From contig NZ_BALE01000048.1 in assembly GCF_000963885.1 (NCBI RefSeq), positions 157,616-221,615 on the forward strand: a DNA stretch of 64,000 bases, in the 5' to 3' direction. The notes under the pieces are model-generated. The model was not told where the DNA came from, searched no databases, and was given only the letters and a program-made list of their open reading frames with translations. The stretch's first letter is position 1; every line of letters starts with the position of its first letter. Positions 28,840 through 38,213 of the stretch are shown in pieces. The position numbers and the translations under genes are program-made. This DNA is from Tanticharoenia sakaeratensis NBRC 103193. GTDB taxonomy: Bacteria; Pseudomonadota; Alphaproteobacteria; Acetobacterales; Acetobacteraceae.

Positions 28840-29822
28840 GTGCTGCGACCAGCCAGCCGGACGCGACCCCGATCCGGCATTTCCTCGAACTCCGCGATCT
28901 CGATGCCGCGACGCTGCGCGGGATCGTGGACCTCGCCATGAACGTGAAGGCGATGCAGCGCGGACGGACCCGTCCGCTGCATCCCGCGCGGCCGCTCGAA
29001 GGCCGCACGCTGGGTCTGCTGCTGTCCAAGCCCTCGACCCGGACGCGTCTGTCGTTCGAGGTGGGCATGCGCCAGCTCGGCGGTTCGGTATCCGTCATGC
29101 AGCCGGGCGAGATGCAGATCGGGCGCGGCGAGAGCCTGGCCGATACGGCACGCGTCCTGTCGCGCTTTCTCGATGCCGTCGTGGTGCGCAGCGGCGATGC
29201 GGAACAGGTCGCGGAACTGGCGCGCTGGAGCACGATCCCGATCATCAACGGGCTGACGCCACGCTCGCATCCAGTGCAGATCCTGGCCGACATCATGACG
29301 TTCGAGGAGCATCGCGGCCCGATTGCCGGGCGCCGCATCGCCTGGGTCGGCGACGGCAACAATGTCGCGACCTCCTGGATCGAGACAGCCGCACGGTTCG
29401 GCTTTACCATCGCGCTGGCAACGCCCGCGGACATGGCGCCCGATCCCCAGGCGGTTGCGTGGGCACGCAGCGAAGGCGCCACGGTCGAGCTGACACAGGA
29501 CAGCCGTGCTGCCGTGCGCGATGCCGATTGCGTCGTGACCGACACGTGGGTCAGCATGTCGGATCAGGCGTCTGATGCGCGCCTGAAGACCCTTGCACCC
29601 TACAGCGTCACGTCCGATCTGATGAACGCAGCCGATCCCAGGGCGTTGTTCATGCATTGCCTGCCTGCCCATGTCGGGGAGGAGGTGTCCGAGGACGTCT
29701 TCGAAGGGCCGCAATCCGTCGTGTTCGACGAGGCGGAAAACCGGCTTCACGCCCAGAAGGGGCTGCTGCTGTGGGCGCTTGGCGGTCCGGGGTGGCGGCG
29801 CTTCGGCGTCGAGCCCGCCTGA
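28836..29822 (+). CDS. argF: Ornithine carbamoyltransferase
   Basis: Makes citrulline from ornithine and carbamoyl phosphate. 328 residues. Carbamoyl-phosphate motif STRT (67-70), HPVQ (145-148), HCLP (274-277). The ornithine loop usually reads SMG; here it is DTWVSMSD, a minor change. The start overlaps the argD stop. Second gene of the arg operon. Confidence 0.93.
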   Translation: MSAATSQPDATPIRHFLELRDLDAATLRGIVDLAMNVKAMQRGRTRPLHPARPLEGRTLGLLLSKPSTRTRLSFEVGMRQLGGSVSVMQPGEMQIGRGESLADTARVLSRFLDAVVVRSGDAEQVAELARWSTIPIINGLTPRSHPVQILADIMTFEEHRGPIAGRRIAWVGDGNNVATSWIETAARFGFTIALATPADMAPDPQAVAWARSEGATVELTQDSRAAVRDADCVVTDTWVSMSDQASDARLKTLAPYSVTSDLMNAADPRALFMHCLPAHVGEEVSEDVFEGPQSVVFDEAENRLHAQKGLLLWALGGPGWRRFGVEPA

Positions 29823-29856
29823 AGGATCGCCCCGGAAACTCTTGGCCGATGGATAC

Positions 29857-30807
29857 ATGATCGACACACCGATCTTTCTCGATACCGACCGCCCCGATGT
29901 GCCCGATACGGTCGTGCCGCGCGGCGTCGTGCCGTTTCACCTGCGCCACGCGCCTGTGCGCGGTCGCATGGTGCAGCTCGGTCCCTTGGCCGAGGCCCTG
30001 TTGTCGCGCCGCACGCTCGACGATGCGGCAATGCGGCTCGGGGGCGAGGCGCTGGCGCTGGTCGCAGCCCTGTCGGCGACCCTGAAATTTCAGGGCTCGT
30101 TTTCGCTGCAGATCAAGGGCGACGGGCCCGTCTCGACGCTTGTCACCGACAGTTCGGACAGCGGTGCGCTGCGGCTCTATATCAAGGCCGATACCGAGGG
30201 CGGCGCCGGACTGCCTGCGGACACGAGTGCCGGAGCATTGCTCGGCGCAGGCTATCTGGCCTTCACGGTGGATCCCGGCGGCGATACGGAGCGCAGCCAG
30301 GGTATCGTGGAGATCACCGGCGACAGCCTCGCCGAGATGGCGATGCACTATTTCGAAACCAGCGAGCAGCACGCCTGCTGGATCAGGCTGTTCTGCGATC
30401 GGACGGATGCAGGCTGGCGCGCTGGCGCGCTCGTGCTCGAACGCATTGCAGCAGGCGGCGGTGTCGAGGATGTCGTCCTGACGGCGGACGGACAGGATGC
30501 ATGGGACACGGCCGTGACCCTGGCCGAGACGGTCACGCGCGACGAGATCCTGGATGATGCGCTTGACGGTACCATACTTCTGAACCGGCTGTTCGGAACA
30601 CTCGATCTGGCCATAGGACAACCGCGCGCACTTGCGTATGGATGCCGATGCTCGCGCGCGCGTCTGGCGGGGCTTCTGGAGACGTTTCCGGAAGAAGATC
30701 TCGACCACATGGCGGTCAACGACCAGATCATCATGACCTGCGAGTTCTGCAACGTCGATTTCAGGTTTCCGCGGGACCGGATCATGCCCGAGCGCGATCC
30801 TTCATGA
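29857..30807 (+). CDS. hslO: Redox-regulated chaperone Hsp33
   Basis: Holdase chaperone switched on by oxidation and unfolding. 316 residues. The C-terminal zinc centre is complete: CRC at 263-265 and CEFC at 295-298 give the CxC and CxxC pairs. It begins about 35 nt after argF and is followed by a coupled unknown gene. The pairing argD-argF-hslO is common in Alphaproteobacteria. Ribosome site is weak. Confidence 0.9.
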   Translation: MIDTPIFLDTDRPDVPDTVVPRGVVPFHLRHAPVRGRMVQLGPLAEALLSRRTLDDAAMRLGGEALALVAALSATLKFQGSFSLQIKGDGPVSTLVTDSSDSGALRLYIKADTEGGAGLPADTSAGALLGAGYLAFTVDPGGDTERSQGIVEITGDSLAEMAMHYFETSEQHACWIRLFCDRTDAGWRAGALVLERIAAGGGVEDVVLTADGQDAWDTAVTLAETVTRDEILDDALDGTILLNRLFGTLDLAIGQPRALAYGCRCSRARLAGLLETFPEEDLDHMAVNDQIIMTCEFCNVDFRFPRDRIMPERDPS

Positions 30808-31796
30808 CCCTTGCGGCGCCCATCATTCGGGACGGGGCGTGGTTCGACCGCCTCTACGATGGCTGGGATGAAATCGCCCGCACGGCTCTGGCTGATGGCG
30901 TGACCGGTCTTGTCTTGCGCCGGGCCGCGACCGGGCAGACCGTGTGCTGGTATCTCGGTTCCGATGGGGCCGTATTGAGCACCCACGCGGCCTTTCTCGA
31001 GGGAGATGTACGGACGGTGCTCTGGCGGGCCGCCGAATCATGGGCCGTTCCGCTCGTGAAGGGCAGCCTGTCCGGCACGCCTGACGCCGTGCCGCCATCG
31101 TCCGATCTGCCGCCACCCCTGCTGGCAGAAATTGCCGGTGCGTGGGCTGCGCAGAATCTGGACGCGATCGCTATCTATCCTGCTTCATGGGCCACGACCG
31201 GCGGCATGATGTCCGGGCAGACGGGTCTTGCGATCGAAGATACGCGGATCGCGGCCCTTCTGGAATCGCGAGTGTCGAGCGAAGCCCTGATCGTTGCATC
31301 TCCGTTCACCGGCGCGCCCCTGCGTGCACAGATCGTGCTCGACTGCGATGAACTCGCGGTGCACCGTTTTCACGACCCTGAGCATGACGCAGCGTTCTAC
31401 CTGACATGGCACACACGGGCGACAATGGAGCGCCCGTCCTTTTTCTGCCCGAAGGCACATCTGATTGTCAGCGACCAGCCCGATCCAGCACTTCTGCCGG
31501 GTCGGATTCTGGCGTGGTATGCCGCTCATCCGGACCATGCCCGGCAGATCGCCGAAGCCGTGCCGTTCAAGGCGCATGATTACGGGCTCGGACGCGCTTC
31601 GGCTCTGACCGACCTCAAGGACGAGGAACCGGCTGTTGCAGCACCGCTGGAACACGGCGGATCTGAATCCGCCGCGTGGGCGCTCTTGCGCACCACGGAC
31701 GGCACGGGTTCGGCCTTGCCTGCCGAGCAGTCTCCGGAGGATCCACGTCCCGGTTTTCTGAAGCGGCTGTTCGGTGGTCGCAGGGCGAAGGATTGA
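30804..31796 (+). CDS. Unknown protein coupled to hslO
   Basis: 330 residues; its ATG overlaps the hslO stop (ATGA), so it is translated with Hsp33. Soluble, no signal peptide. The first 200 residues show alternating short strands and helices (GVTGLVLRRAATGQTVCWYLG, IAIYPASWATTGGMMSGQTGLAI, IVLDCDELAVHRFHDPEHDAAFYLTW). The C-terminus is a disordered, acidic stretch ending in a basic helix (GFLKRLFGGRRAKD). The longer open frame starting at 30642 runs inside hslO. No family was recognised. Confidence 0.7.
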   Translation: MTLAAPIIRDGAWFDRLYDGWDEIARTALADGVTGLVLRRAATGQTVCWYLGSDGAVLSTHAAFLEGDVRTVLWRAAESWAVPLVKGSLSGTPDAVPPSSDLPPPLLAEIAGAWAAQNLDAIAIYPASWATTGGMMSGQTGLAIEDTRIAALLESRVSSEALIVASPFTGAPLRAQIVLDCDELAVHRFHDPEHDAAFYLTWHTRATMERPSFFCPKAHLIVSDQPDPALLPGRILAWYAAHPDHARQIAEAVPFKAHDYGLGRASALTDLKDEEPAVAAPLEHGGSESAAWALLRTTDGTGSALPAEQSPEDPRPGFLKRLFGGRRAKD

Positions 31797-31870
31797 CGAT
31801 CCGATGTCAGTTGGACACCCTTGACCCTGCGGCACGAATGCCGGGCAGACAAACGAATGGACAGGGGATG

Positions 31871-32746
31871 ATGCAGCGGCCAGTACGACAGGCGCGACGG
31901 TTCAGACTGGCTCTCGCGGCACTTTGTGTTCTCCCGTTTGCCGGAACTCTGGCCGGTTGCGCCGGTGATACGTCCTCCCAGACGTTCGCACCGCTCGACT
32001 ACAGCTATCTCGGGCAACTGCACCTCAATGTGGGCCGTGTCGACGTCGTGGATCAGGCACCGCCCGGAAGCACGCCGGGAGACATTTCGGCCCAGGCCCC
32101 CACACCGCCCGATCAGGCACTGCAGACCATGGCTCATGAGCGCGTGGTGGCCAGCGGCTCCAGCGGAAGCGCCACATTCACCATTACCCACGCTGTCATT
32201 ACGCGTGCTCCGGACAACACCCTCCAGGGCGATCTTGCAGTCCATATCGACATCCTGACGTCCACCGGCCAGCACGCAGGCTATGCCGAAGCACAGGTCA
32301 GCCGCACGCTGAATGCCGGTGAAGACGACAGCACCCTGCGCAACTCGCTTTACGCCCTGACGTCGCAGATGATGCAGGACATGAATGTCGAGTTGGAGTT
32401 CCAGGTTCGCCGTTCCCTGAAGGACTGGCTGGTCGATGCGGGCGGAAACCCGATTTCCGGGGCCATCCAGCAGCAAAGCCTTTCCGCACCCGGTGCGACC
32501 CCTGCTCCTGCTGCGGACAGCGCAGCGCCAGCGGCTGCGGCCGAGACAGCGGCACCCGCGGCAGTTGCTCCTGCAGCGGCCGCCGCTCCTGCCGCAGCCG
32601 CACCCCAGGCACCGGACGCGATCTTCCCGACCGGCGGCGATACCCAATCCGCACCTGCCGTGACGCAGCATTCACCGCAGCCGGGTTATCTGCACCTGCC
32701 CGGGACATCGGCAGGCACGACAGACGAGACGGCAGCTCCGCAATAA
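31871..32746 (+). CDS. Lipoprotein with Ala/Pro-rich tail, unknown function
   Basis: 291 residues. Signal peptide with lipobox LAGC at about residue 29. A folded middle (about 40-190) with strands such as LGQLHLNVGRVDVV and SATFTITHAVITR, then an Ala/Pro-rich linker (PAAAAAPAAAAP). AGGGG precedes two neighbouring ATG codons (31868 and 31871); the second has the better spacing. It is 74 nt after the 330-residue gene and may end the arg-hslO transcript. Possibly an outer-membrane accessory protein; not recognised. Confidence 0.7.
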   Translation: MQRPVRQARRFRLALAALCVLPFAGTLAGCAGDTSSQTFAPLDYSYLGQLHLNVGRVDVVDQAPPGSTPGDISAQAPTPPDQALQTMAHERVVASGSSGSATFTITHAVITRAPDNTLQGDLAVHIDILTSTGQHAGYAEAQVSRTLNAGEDDSTLRNSLYALTSQMMQDMNVELEFQVRRSLKDWLVDAGGNPISGAIQQQSLSAPGATPAPAADSAAPAAAAETAAPAAVAPAAAAAPAAAAPQAPDAIFPTGGDTQSAPAVTQHSPQPGYLHLPGTSAGTTDETAAPQ

Positions 32747-33093
32747 GCGGAGCGGGCCCCGTTCGTCACGCTCGCGCGATAACAGGCCCGCTCGCAGACT
32801 TTTGATCGTGATTTCGAGCAACCGGCCGCGTGTGGTTGCAGCGGTGTTGCGAGCATCAGACGCAGCCCTTGCAACGCTCTGACACAAAACGGTTTTTCCC
32901 CACCCAGAACGCCGCTGCGTTTCGTCGTCGGCAAAGCTGCGGGCATTCTGTGCTGTCCGCCGTGACTTCGTGAACAGGCCGAAACGGGTGGACGGTTGGG
33001 GCTTGTTGGGGTCAGATGCCGCCGATCCGAGACGGACGGCATGGCCGCCTGCCTCATATTGCATTGCTGCTCTCATTGCCCGCGGAGATTTTC
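32747..33093. other. Gap upstream of the dehydrogenase operon
   Basis: About 350 bases, the likely promoter region of the dehydrogenase operon. No sure -35/-10, riboswitch or coding frame could be named. An alternative ATG for the small subunit lies at 33016. Confidence 0.45.
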
Positions 33094-33795
33094 TTGCCGC
33101 CATCGCATTTGGTTCCGAGCCGACGGACATTCGTCAAAGGCCTGCTCGGCACGACGTCTTTCTGGTTGTTCTCAGGGCATCAGGGATGGTCCGACGCGCT
33201 CGCATCGAACGCTGATAGCCCCTATTCGCCAGCTTATTTCACGGCTGCCGAATGGCGCTTCCTGCAGGCTGCCTGCGAACGGATCTTCCCACATGATGAC
33301 GTGGGTCCCGGTGCTCTGGACCTGGCCGTTCCCGAGTTCATCGATCGCCAGATGAACACGTCTTATGGCCGGGGCGAAGACTGGTTCATGGCCGGGCCAT
33401 TTCAGGACGGGCCAGCCAATCTCGGCTACCAGCTTCCGCTCGCGCCGCGCGATCTCTATCGCCACGGCATCGCAGCGACTGACAGCTATGCCCGCCAGCA
33501 GCACGGCAAGGCATTTGCAGACCTTGCGGCTACCGATCAGGTGGCCATTCTCACTGCCCTCGAAGGCGGTGCCGTGACGCTCGGCAACGTGCCCGGCCGC
33601 ACATTCTTCGAACAGTTGCGCACAAACACGATGGAAGGCGCATTTTCCGATCCGATCCATGGCGGCAATCGCCACCTTGGCGGGTGGGTCATGCTCGGCT
33701 TCCCGGGCGCACGCGCCGATTTCATGGACTGGGTCGACCAATACGGCCCGGCATATCCGTTCGGCCCGGTCTCCATCAGCGGCGAAACGGCTTAA
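33094..33795 (+). CDS. Gluconate 2-dehydrogenase-type small subunit (subunit 3 family)
   Basis: Small subunit of a three-part membrane-bound dehydrogenase. 233 residues from a TTG start with GGAG six bases upstream, which places the Tat motif SRRTFVKG at residues 9-16; starting at the ATG 33016 would put it at 35-42. The mature part carries FTAAEWRFLQAACERIFPHD, typical of the subunit-3 family. It escorts the cofactor-bearing large subunit, which has no signal peptide, through Tat. Confidence 0.82.
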   Translation: MPPSHLVPSRRTFVKGLLGTTSFWLFSGHQGWSDALASNADSPYSPAYFTAAEWRFLQAACERIFPHDDVGPGALDLAVPEFIDRQMNTSYGRGEDWFMAGPFQDGPANLGYQLPLAPRDLYRHGIAATDSYARQQHGKAFADLAATDQVAILTALEGGAVTLGNVPGRTFFEQLRTNTMEGAFSDPIHGGNRHLGGWVMLGFPGARADFMDWVDQYGPAYPFGPVSISGETA

Positions 33796-33808
33796 AGGTC
33801 CAGCTTAC

Positions 33809-35587
33809 ATGTCAATCAAGAACCCTGACGCCATCGTCGTCGGCGCTGGCTGGGCTGGCGCGATTCTCGCCAAGGAACTGACGGAAGCAGGACTGTCCGT
33901 CGTGATGCTGGAACGCGGCCCCGAACGCACCACGGCCGTCGAAGGTGCCTATCCGGATTCGGTCGACGAGCTGCGCGGCGCTGTCCGCCACCGCCTCTTT
34001 CAAAACATGGCGAAAACCACGGTCACCGTCCGCAACACACCGGATCAGACTGCCCTTCCCTACCGGCAGCTCGCGGCTTTTCTGCCAGGGGAAGGTGTCG
34101 GTGGCGCCGGGCTGCATTGGTCGGGTGTGCACTTCCGCGCAGCCGCCGAGGATCTGACGCTGCGGTCCACCGTCGTCGAGCGATACGGCGAGAAATTCAT
34201 TCCCGAGGGCATGAATCTCCAGGATTACGGCGTCACCTACGACGAGCTGGAGCCGTTCTACGACAAGGCGGAAAAAGTCTTCGGCACGGCCGGCACGGCA
34301 TACAAGGTCAACGGACAGGTCGTCGGTGACGGCAACGTCTTCGCACCGTCCCGTTCTGACGATTTCCCCCTGCCGGCACTGAAGGATGTCTATTCGGCGC
34401 ACCTGTTCCGCGGCGCGGCCAAGGAAGCGGGGTATCATCCCTACTCGCTGCCTGCCGCCAACGCCTCGGCGCAGTACACCAATCCTTACGGCGTCCAGAT
34501 GGGACCGTGCAATTTCTGCGGATTCTGCAGCGGTTACGACTGCTACATGTATTCCAAAGCATCGCCGAACGTGAACATCCTGCCCGCGCTGCGTGGCAAT
34601 CCGAATTTCTCGATGCTCACCGGTGCCTATGTCCTGCGGGTCAATCTGGACGACGACAAGAAACGCGCGACCGGCGTCACGTATCTCGATCTTGCGACGA
34701 ACAAGGAAGTCACGCTGAACGCCGATCTGGTGATCCTGAGCGCCTTCCAGTTCCACAACGTCCATCTGATGCTGCTGTCGGGCATCGGCCAGCCTTACGA
34801 TTACGCCAAGAACGAAGGCGTGGTCGGCCGCAATTTCGTCTATCAGACGATCACCACGTCACGTGCTTGGCTGTCCGAGAAACAGTTTACCAACCAGTTC
34901 ATCGGGACCGGCGGCGGCGGCGTCGCGATCGACGACTTCAACTGCATGAATTTCGACCATGGACCGCTCGGCTTCGTCGGCGGCTCGCCCATCTGGGTCA
35001 ATCAGGCGGGCGTCAAGCCGATCGCGGCATCAGGCACGGGCGGTGGCCACGGAGCCCCGCGCTGGGGCGAAGGATACAAAAAAGGCCTCGTCAACACCTA
35101 CAAACATGCGGTCGCAATCGATGCGCATGGCAGCAACATGGCCTATCACGACATCTTCCTGGATCTCGATCCGACCTGGAAGAATGCCTACGGGGTCCCG
35201 CTTCTGCGCATGACCTTCACGTGGAAGGACAATGACGTGCGGATGAACCGCTATGTCGTGGGAAAGATCGAGCCGATCATGAAAGCGCTCGGTGCCGAAA
35301 AATACGAACTCGGCATGAAGAAATACGGCGATCCATTCGACACCCGGTTCTATCAGACGACGCATCTGGGCGGGGGCGCCGTAATGGGCACGGATCCGAA
35401 AACATCGGCACTGAACCGCTATCTTCAGTCCTGGGACGTCTCCAATGTATTCGTCATCGGCTCCAACGCGTTCCCCCAGGGCATGGGTTACAACCCGACC
35501 GGGACCGTTGCCGCCCTTGCCTACTGGACCGCGCACCACATCCGAACGACCTACCTGAAAAACCCGGGCCCGCTGGTGCAGCTATGA
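33809..35587 (+). CDS. GMC-type FAD dehydrogenase large subunit (gluconate/polyol dehydrogenase)
   Basis: Catalytic flavoprotein that oxidises a sugar acid or polyol at the periplasmic face. 592 residues. FAD fold VGAGWAG (11-17). Cys234, Cys237, Cys240 and Cys245 (CNFCGFC...DC) form the C-x2-C-x2-C-x4-C pattern of the iron-sulphur site known in the FAD glucose and fructose dehydrogenases. The C-terminal catalytic His is in QTTHLGGG and Asn in GYNPTGT. Best match in pattern is gluconate 2-dehydrogenase; sorbitol or 2-ketogluconate as substrate cannot be excluded. No signal peptide. The start is 14 nt after the small subunit. Confidence 0.88.
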   Translation: MSIKNPDAIVVGAGWAGAILAKELTEAGLSVVMLERGPERTTAVEGAYPDSVDELRGAVRHRLFQNMAKTTVTVRNTPDQTALPYRQLAAFLPGEGVGGAGLHWSGVHFRAAAEDLTLRSTVVERYGEKFIPEGMNLQDYGVTYDELEPFYDKAEKVFGTAGTAYKVNGQVVGDGNVFAPSRSDDFPLPALKDVYSAHLFRGAAKEAGYHPYSLPAANASAQYTNPYGVQMGPCNFCGFCSGYDCYMYSKASPNVNILPALRGNPNFSMLTGAYVLRVNLDDDKKRATGVTYLDLATNKEVTLNADLVILSAFQFHNVHLMLLSGIGQPYDYAKNEGVVGRNFVYQTITTSRAWLSEKQFTNQFIGTGGGGVAIDDFNCMNFDHGPLGFVGGSPIWVNQAGVKPIAASGTGGGHGAPRWGEGYKKGLVNTYKHAVAIDAHGSNMAYHDIFLDLDPTWKNAYGVPLLRMTFTWKDNDVRMNRYVVGKIEPIMKALGAEKYELGMKKYGDPFDTRFYQTTHLGGGAVMGTDPKTSALNRYLQSWDVSNVFVIGSNAFPQGMGYNPTGTVAALAYWTAHHIRTTYLKNPGPLVQL

Positions 35588-36906
35588 GACTGTCCCTCGT
35601 CCGCGCCGCCGTCGCGACCCTAGGTCTTGCCTCCAGCCTTCCCGCGCTGGCCCAGGACCGTCCCACCCAAGCACTGATCGCGCAGGGCGAATATCTCGCC
35701 CATGCGTCCGACTGTTCCGCATGCCATACGATCAGTGGCGGTGCCGCCTATGCCGGCGGCCTGCCGTTCAAGCTGCCGATGGGCACGATCTACGCGCCGA
35801 ACATCACGCCGGACAAGACCTACGGCATCGGCAACGATACCGAGGCTGACTTTGCGCGCGCCCTGCGTGATGGCATCCGCCATGATGGTGCATCGCTGTA
35901 TCCGGCCATGCCCTATCCTTCATATGCCCGCATGACGGATGCGGACATTCATGCGCTCTACGCCTATTTCCATTACGGCGTCGCGCCGGTTGCTTACGCC
36001 CCTCCGGCGTCCACGATACACTGGCCAATGTCGATGCGCTGGCCGATGACGATCTGGCGCCGGATGTTTTCTCCGGCACCGGCCGATGCCTTGCAGAAGA
36101 CAGCGCGTCATTTTGACGATCCGGCCATCGCGCGCGGGGCTTATCTGGTCGAAGGGCCCGGGCATTGCGGCGCCTGCCATACGCCGCGCGCCGCCACCCT
36201 TCAGGAAAAGGCGCTTACCGCATCTGACGGGACCGTCTTCCTTTCGGGCGGAGATGCAATCGATGGCTGGGTGCCCCCGAGCCTTCGTCAGGAAAACCGC
36301 ACAGGTCTCGGCCGCTGGACCGAGGACGACCTGGTGGCGTTCCTCAAGACGGGTCGCATGGCCAAGGGCGTGGTCTTCGGTGGCATGGCGGATGCCGTGG
36401 AACACGGAACGCAACACCTGACGGACGCAGACCTGCACGCGATCGCCAAATATCTTCTGACCCTGTCGCCCGCAGATACCCATCAGACGCCCTGGCAGTA
36501 TGACGGAGCGACTGAAGCTGCGCTCCATAGTGGCAACGCCTCGGCTCGCGGCGCCTATGTCTACGTCAACAACTGTGCCGCCTGTCATCGTGATGACGGT
36601 CATGGTTATGCAGGGGTCTTCCCGCCGCTGGCCGGCAATCCCGTCGTCATGACCGACAATCCGGCCTCTCTGGTTCATATCGTCCAGACAGGTGGATTGC
36701 TGCCGAGCATGATCCATGCCCCCTCGGCGTTCACGATGCCAGGCTTCGCCCACCGCCTGACGGACCAGCAGATTGCGGACGTTGTCACGTTCATCCGCAA
36801 TGCCTGGGGCAACGATGCACCGGCCGTTTCGGCCCAGACAGTGTCGGCCCTGAAAGCCTCGGCCCCGCCGCCGGTCCTGGTGCGCTCCCCCGTTCCCATG
36901 AACTGA
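35584..36906 (+). CDS. Triheme cytochrome c subunit of the dehydrogenase
   Basis: Passes electrons from the flavoprotein to ubiquinone in the membrane. 440 residues: Sec signal ending ALAQ at about residue 24; three CxxCH haem sites at C44-H48, C195-H199 and C331-H335. Usual length for this family. It overlaps the large subunit by four bases (ATGA). The C-terminus (about 420-440) is Pro-rich and ends without a clear membrane helix. Confidence 0.92.
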   Translation: MRLSLVRAAVATLGLASSLPALAQDRPTQALIAQGEYLAHASDCSACHTISGGAAYAGGLPFKLPMGTIYAPNITPDKTYGIGNDTEADFARALRDGIRHDGASLYPAMPYPSYARMTDADIHALYAYFHYGVAPVAYAPPASTIHWPMSMRWPMTIWRRMFSPAPADALQKTARHFDDPAIARGAYLVEGPGHCGACHTPRAATLQEKALTASDGTVFLSGGDAIDGWVPPSLRQENRTGLGRWTEDDLVAFLKTGRMAKGVVFGGMADAVEHGTQHLTDADLHAIAKYLLTLSPADTHQTPWQYDGATEAALHSGNASARGAYVYVNNCAACHRDDGHGYAGVFPPLAGNPVVMTDNPASLVHIVQTGGLLPSMIHAPSAFTMPGFAHRLTDQQIADVVTFIRNAWGNDAPAVSAQTVSALKASAPPPVLVRSPVPMN

Positions 36907-36916
36907 GAGCGTCCAT

Positions 36917-36947
36917 GCCCCGTTGTCGTCTTAGACGACAACGGGGC
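36917..36947. terminator. Perfect 14-bp hairpin between cytochrome gene and prophage module
   Basis: GCCCCGTTGTCGTC and GACGACAACGGGGC pair around TTA in the 50-nt gap between two convergent stop codons. It probably ends the dehydrogenase transcript and the prophage late transcript. No T-tract. Confidence 0.75.
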
Positions 36948-36956
36948 AGCAGGTTC

Positions 36957-38213
36957 TCAGGGGAGGAACCGATACAACACACAACCCTGATACCCTGCAC
37001 CGCCCGGCGACGTCGTCCCATTGGCGGATGCGGAATATGCCCCGCCGCCACCCGCACCATAGGCTGTCGCGTCTTTTCCGCCGATATTGCCGCACCGGCC
37101 GCCGCCGCCCCACGGGCCGTTGCCCCCATTGCCCGAAAAAGTACCGACGCCGCTCTGCCCGTCGCCACCATAGCCGCCAGTCAGATTCCAGATCGTGCCG
37201 CCACTTGCGGTCCCACCGTCACCGCCTGCCGACCCCTGGGAACTGTAGAAAGCACCCCCTGCACCGCCTCCAGCCTGCAGCAGCGTCGCACCGCCATAGC
37301 TGACGACTGTTGCACCACCGGTTTCCTGCTGCCCTCCGCCTGCGCCAATCGTGAGCGTCAGCGTCCCGGTGGCGGGATTGACCGCGTAAAGCCCCCACGC
37401 ATCGCCACCCGCACCACCGCCAGAGCCGGAGAACGAGCCATCCGCCGGCGTCATGGCGTTCGACGTGGACCCACCTCCTCCACCACCGATCGCTCGTAGT
37501 TCGACACGCGATGCCCAGGCCGGCACGGTCAGGGACCCGCTCGATGAAGCGAGCGCCATCGGTGTTGTGGCTGCCTGAAGCAGCGTCATCGTCGCCAGCT
37601 CTGGGATTGTCGGCCAGAACACTCTGCCCGCCGTGGGCACGACACCTGCGAGCGTGCTGACACCGGCAGCAACCGTGAACGTGTACAATGCCACGACTGC
37701 TCCACCACTGGGCGCGGCCGGCGCTGACGTGCCGATCACGAAAGACAGGCTCCCGGTGCGGCAGGTCGGCAGATTACCACCAGCGTTGCCTACACCTGCC
37801 TGCGTCTGCGTCGGATTGGCCGCGTTATAGAACGGCAGTACGGCAGGATCGATATCCCGCTCGGAACAGACGGCAAAAACGGTAAGGGTCGCACCCGTCG
37901 ACGACACGGCGACTGTCTGCAACTGAGGATTGATATACTGACACGCAAGCAGCGTCGGATCGGCCGCAAGACCACCGCCGGCGCCCCCGAACGGGGTCGC
38001 ATCGACGACGCCGGGAGCCACGATGGAACCCGGACCGATTGTCACGGAAAGGCCGCTTGCCGATGGCGTACAGACAAGCCCGCGGGCGGAAACCGCGCCT
38101 TGACCAAACAGCATTTCCGAAAGCCGCCCGATCCCTTCTTTCGCGTAAACCCCGCTACGCAGAAGGTCGGTATCCATAGGGACGGACCCGGGATAAACGA
38201 TGACACGATCCAT
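36957..38213 (-). CDS. Phage tail fibre with glycine-rich tip
   Basis: 418 residues, last gene of the late operon. N-terminal part (about 1-60) resembles baseplate-binding fibre ends; the middle is beta-rich. From about residue 245 to the end, runs such as GGGGGGSTSN, GSGGGAGGDAWG, GAGGGQQETGG and GNGGNGPWGGGG recall the polyglycine layers of adhesin tips in other phages (for example S16 gp38). So it is likely the receptor-binding protein. It begins directly after the gpI stop (TAA|ATG). Confidence 0.7.
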   Translation of the reverse strand: MDRVIVYPGSVPMDTDLLRSGVYAKEGIGRLSEMLFGQGAVSARGLVCTPSASGLSVTIGPGSIVAPGVVDATPFGGAGGGLAADPTLLACQYINPQLQTVAVSSTGATLTVFAVCSERDIDPAVLPFYNAANPTQTQAGVGNAGGNLPTCRTGSLSFVIGTSAPAAPSGGAVVALYTFTVAAGVSTLAGVVPTAGRVFWPTIPELATMTLLQAATTPMALASSSGSLTVPAWASRVELRAIGGGGGGSTSNAMTPADGSFSGSGGGAGGDAWGLYAVNPATGTLTLTIGAGGGQQETGGATVVSYGGATLLQAGGGAGGAFYSSQGSAGGDGGTASGGTIWNLTGGYGGDGQSGVGTFSGNGGNGPWGGGGRCGNIGGKDATAYGAGGGGAYSASANGTTSPGGAGYQGCVLYRFLP

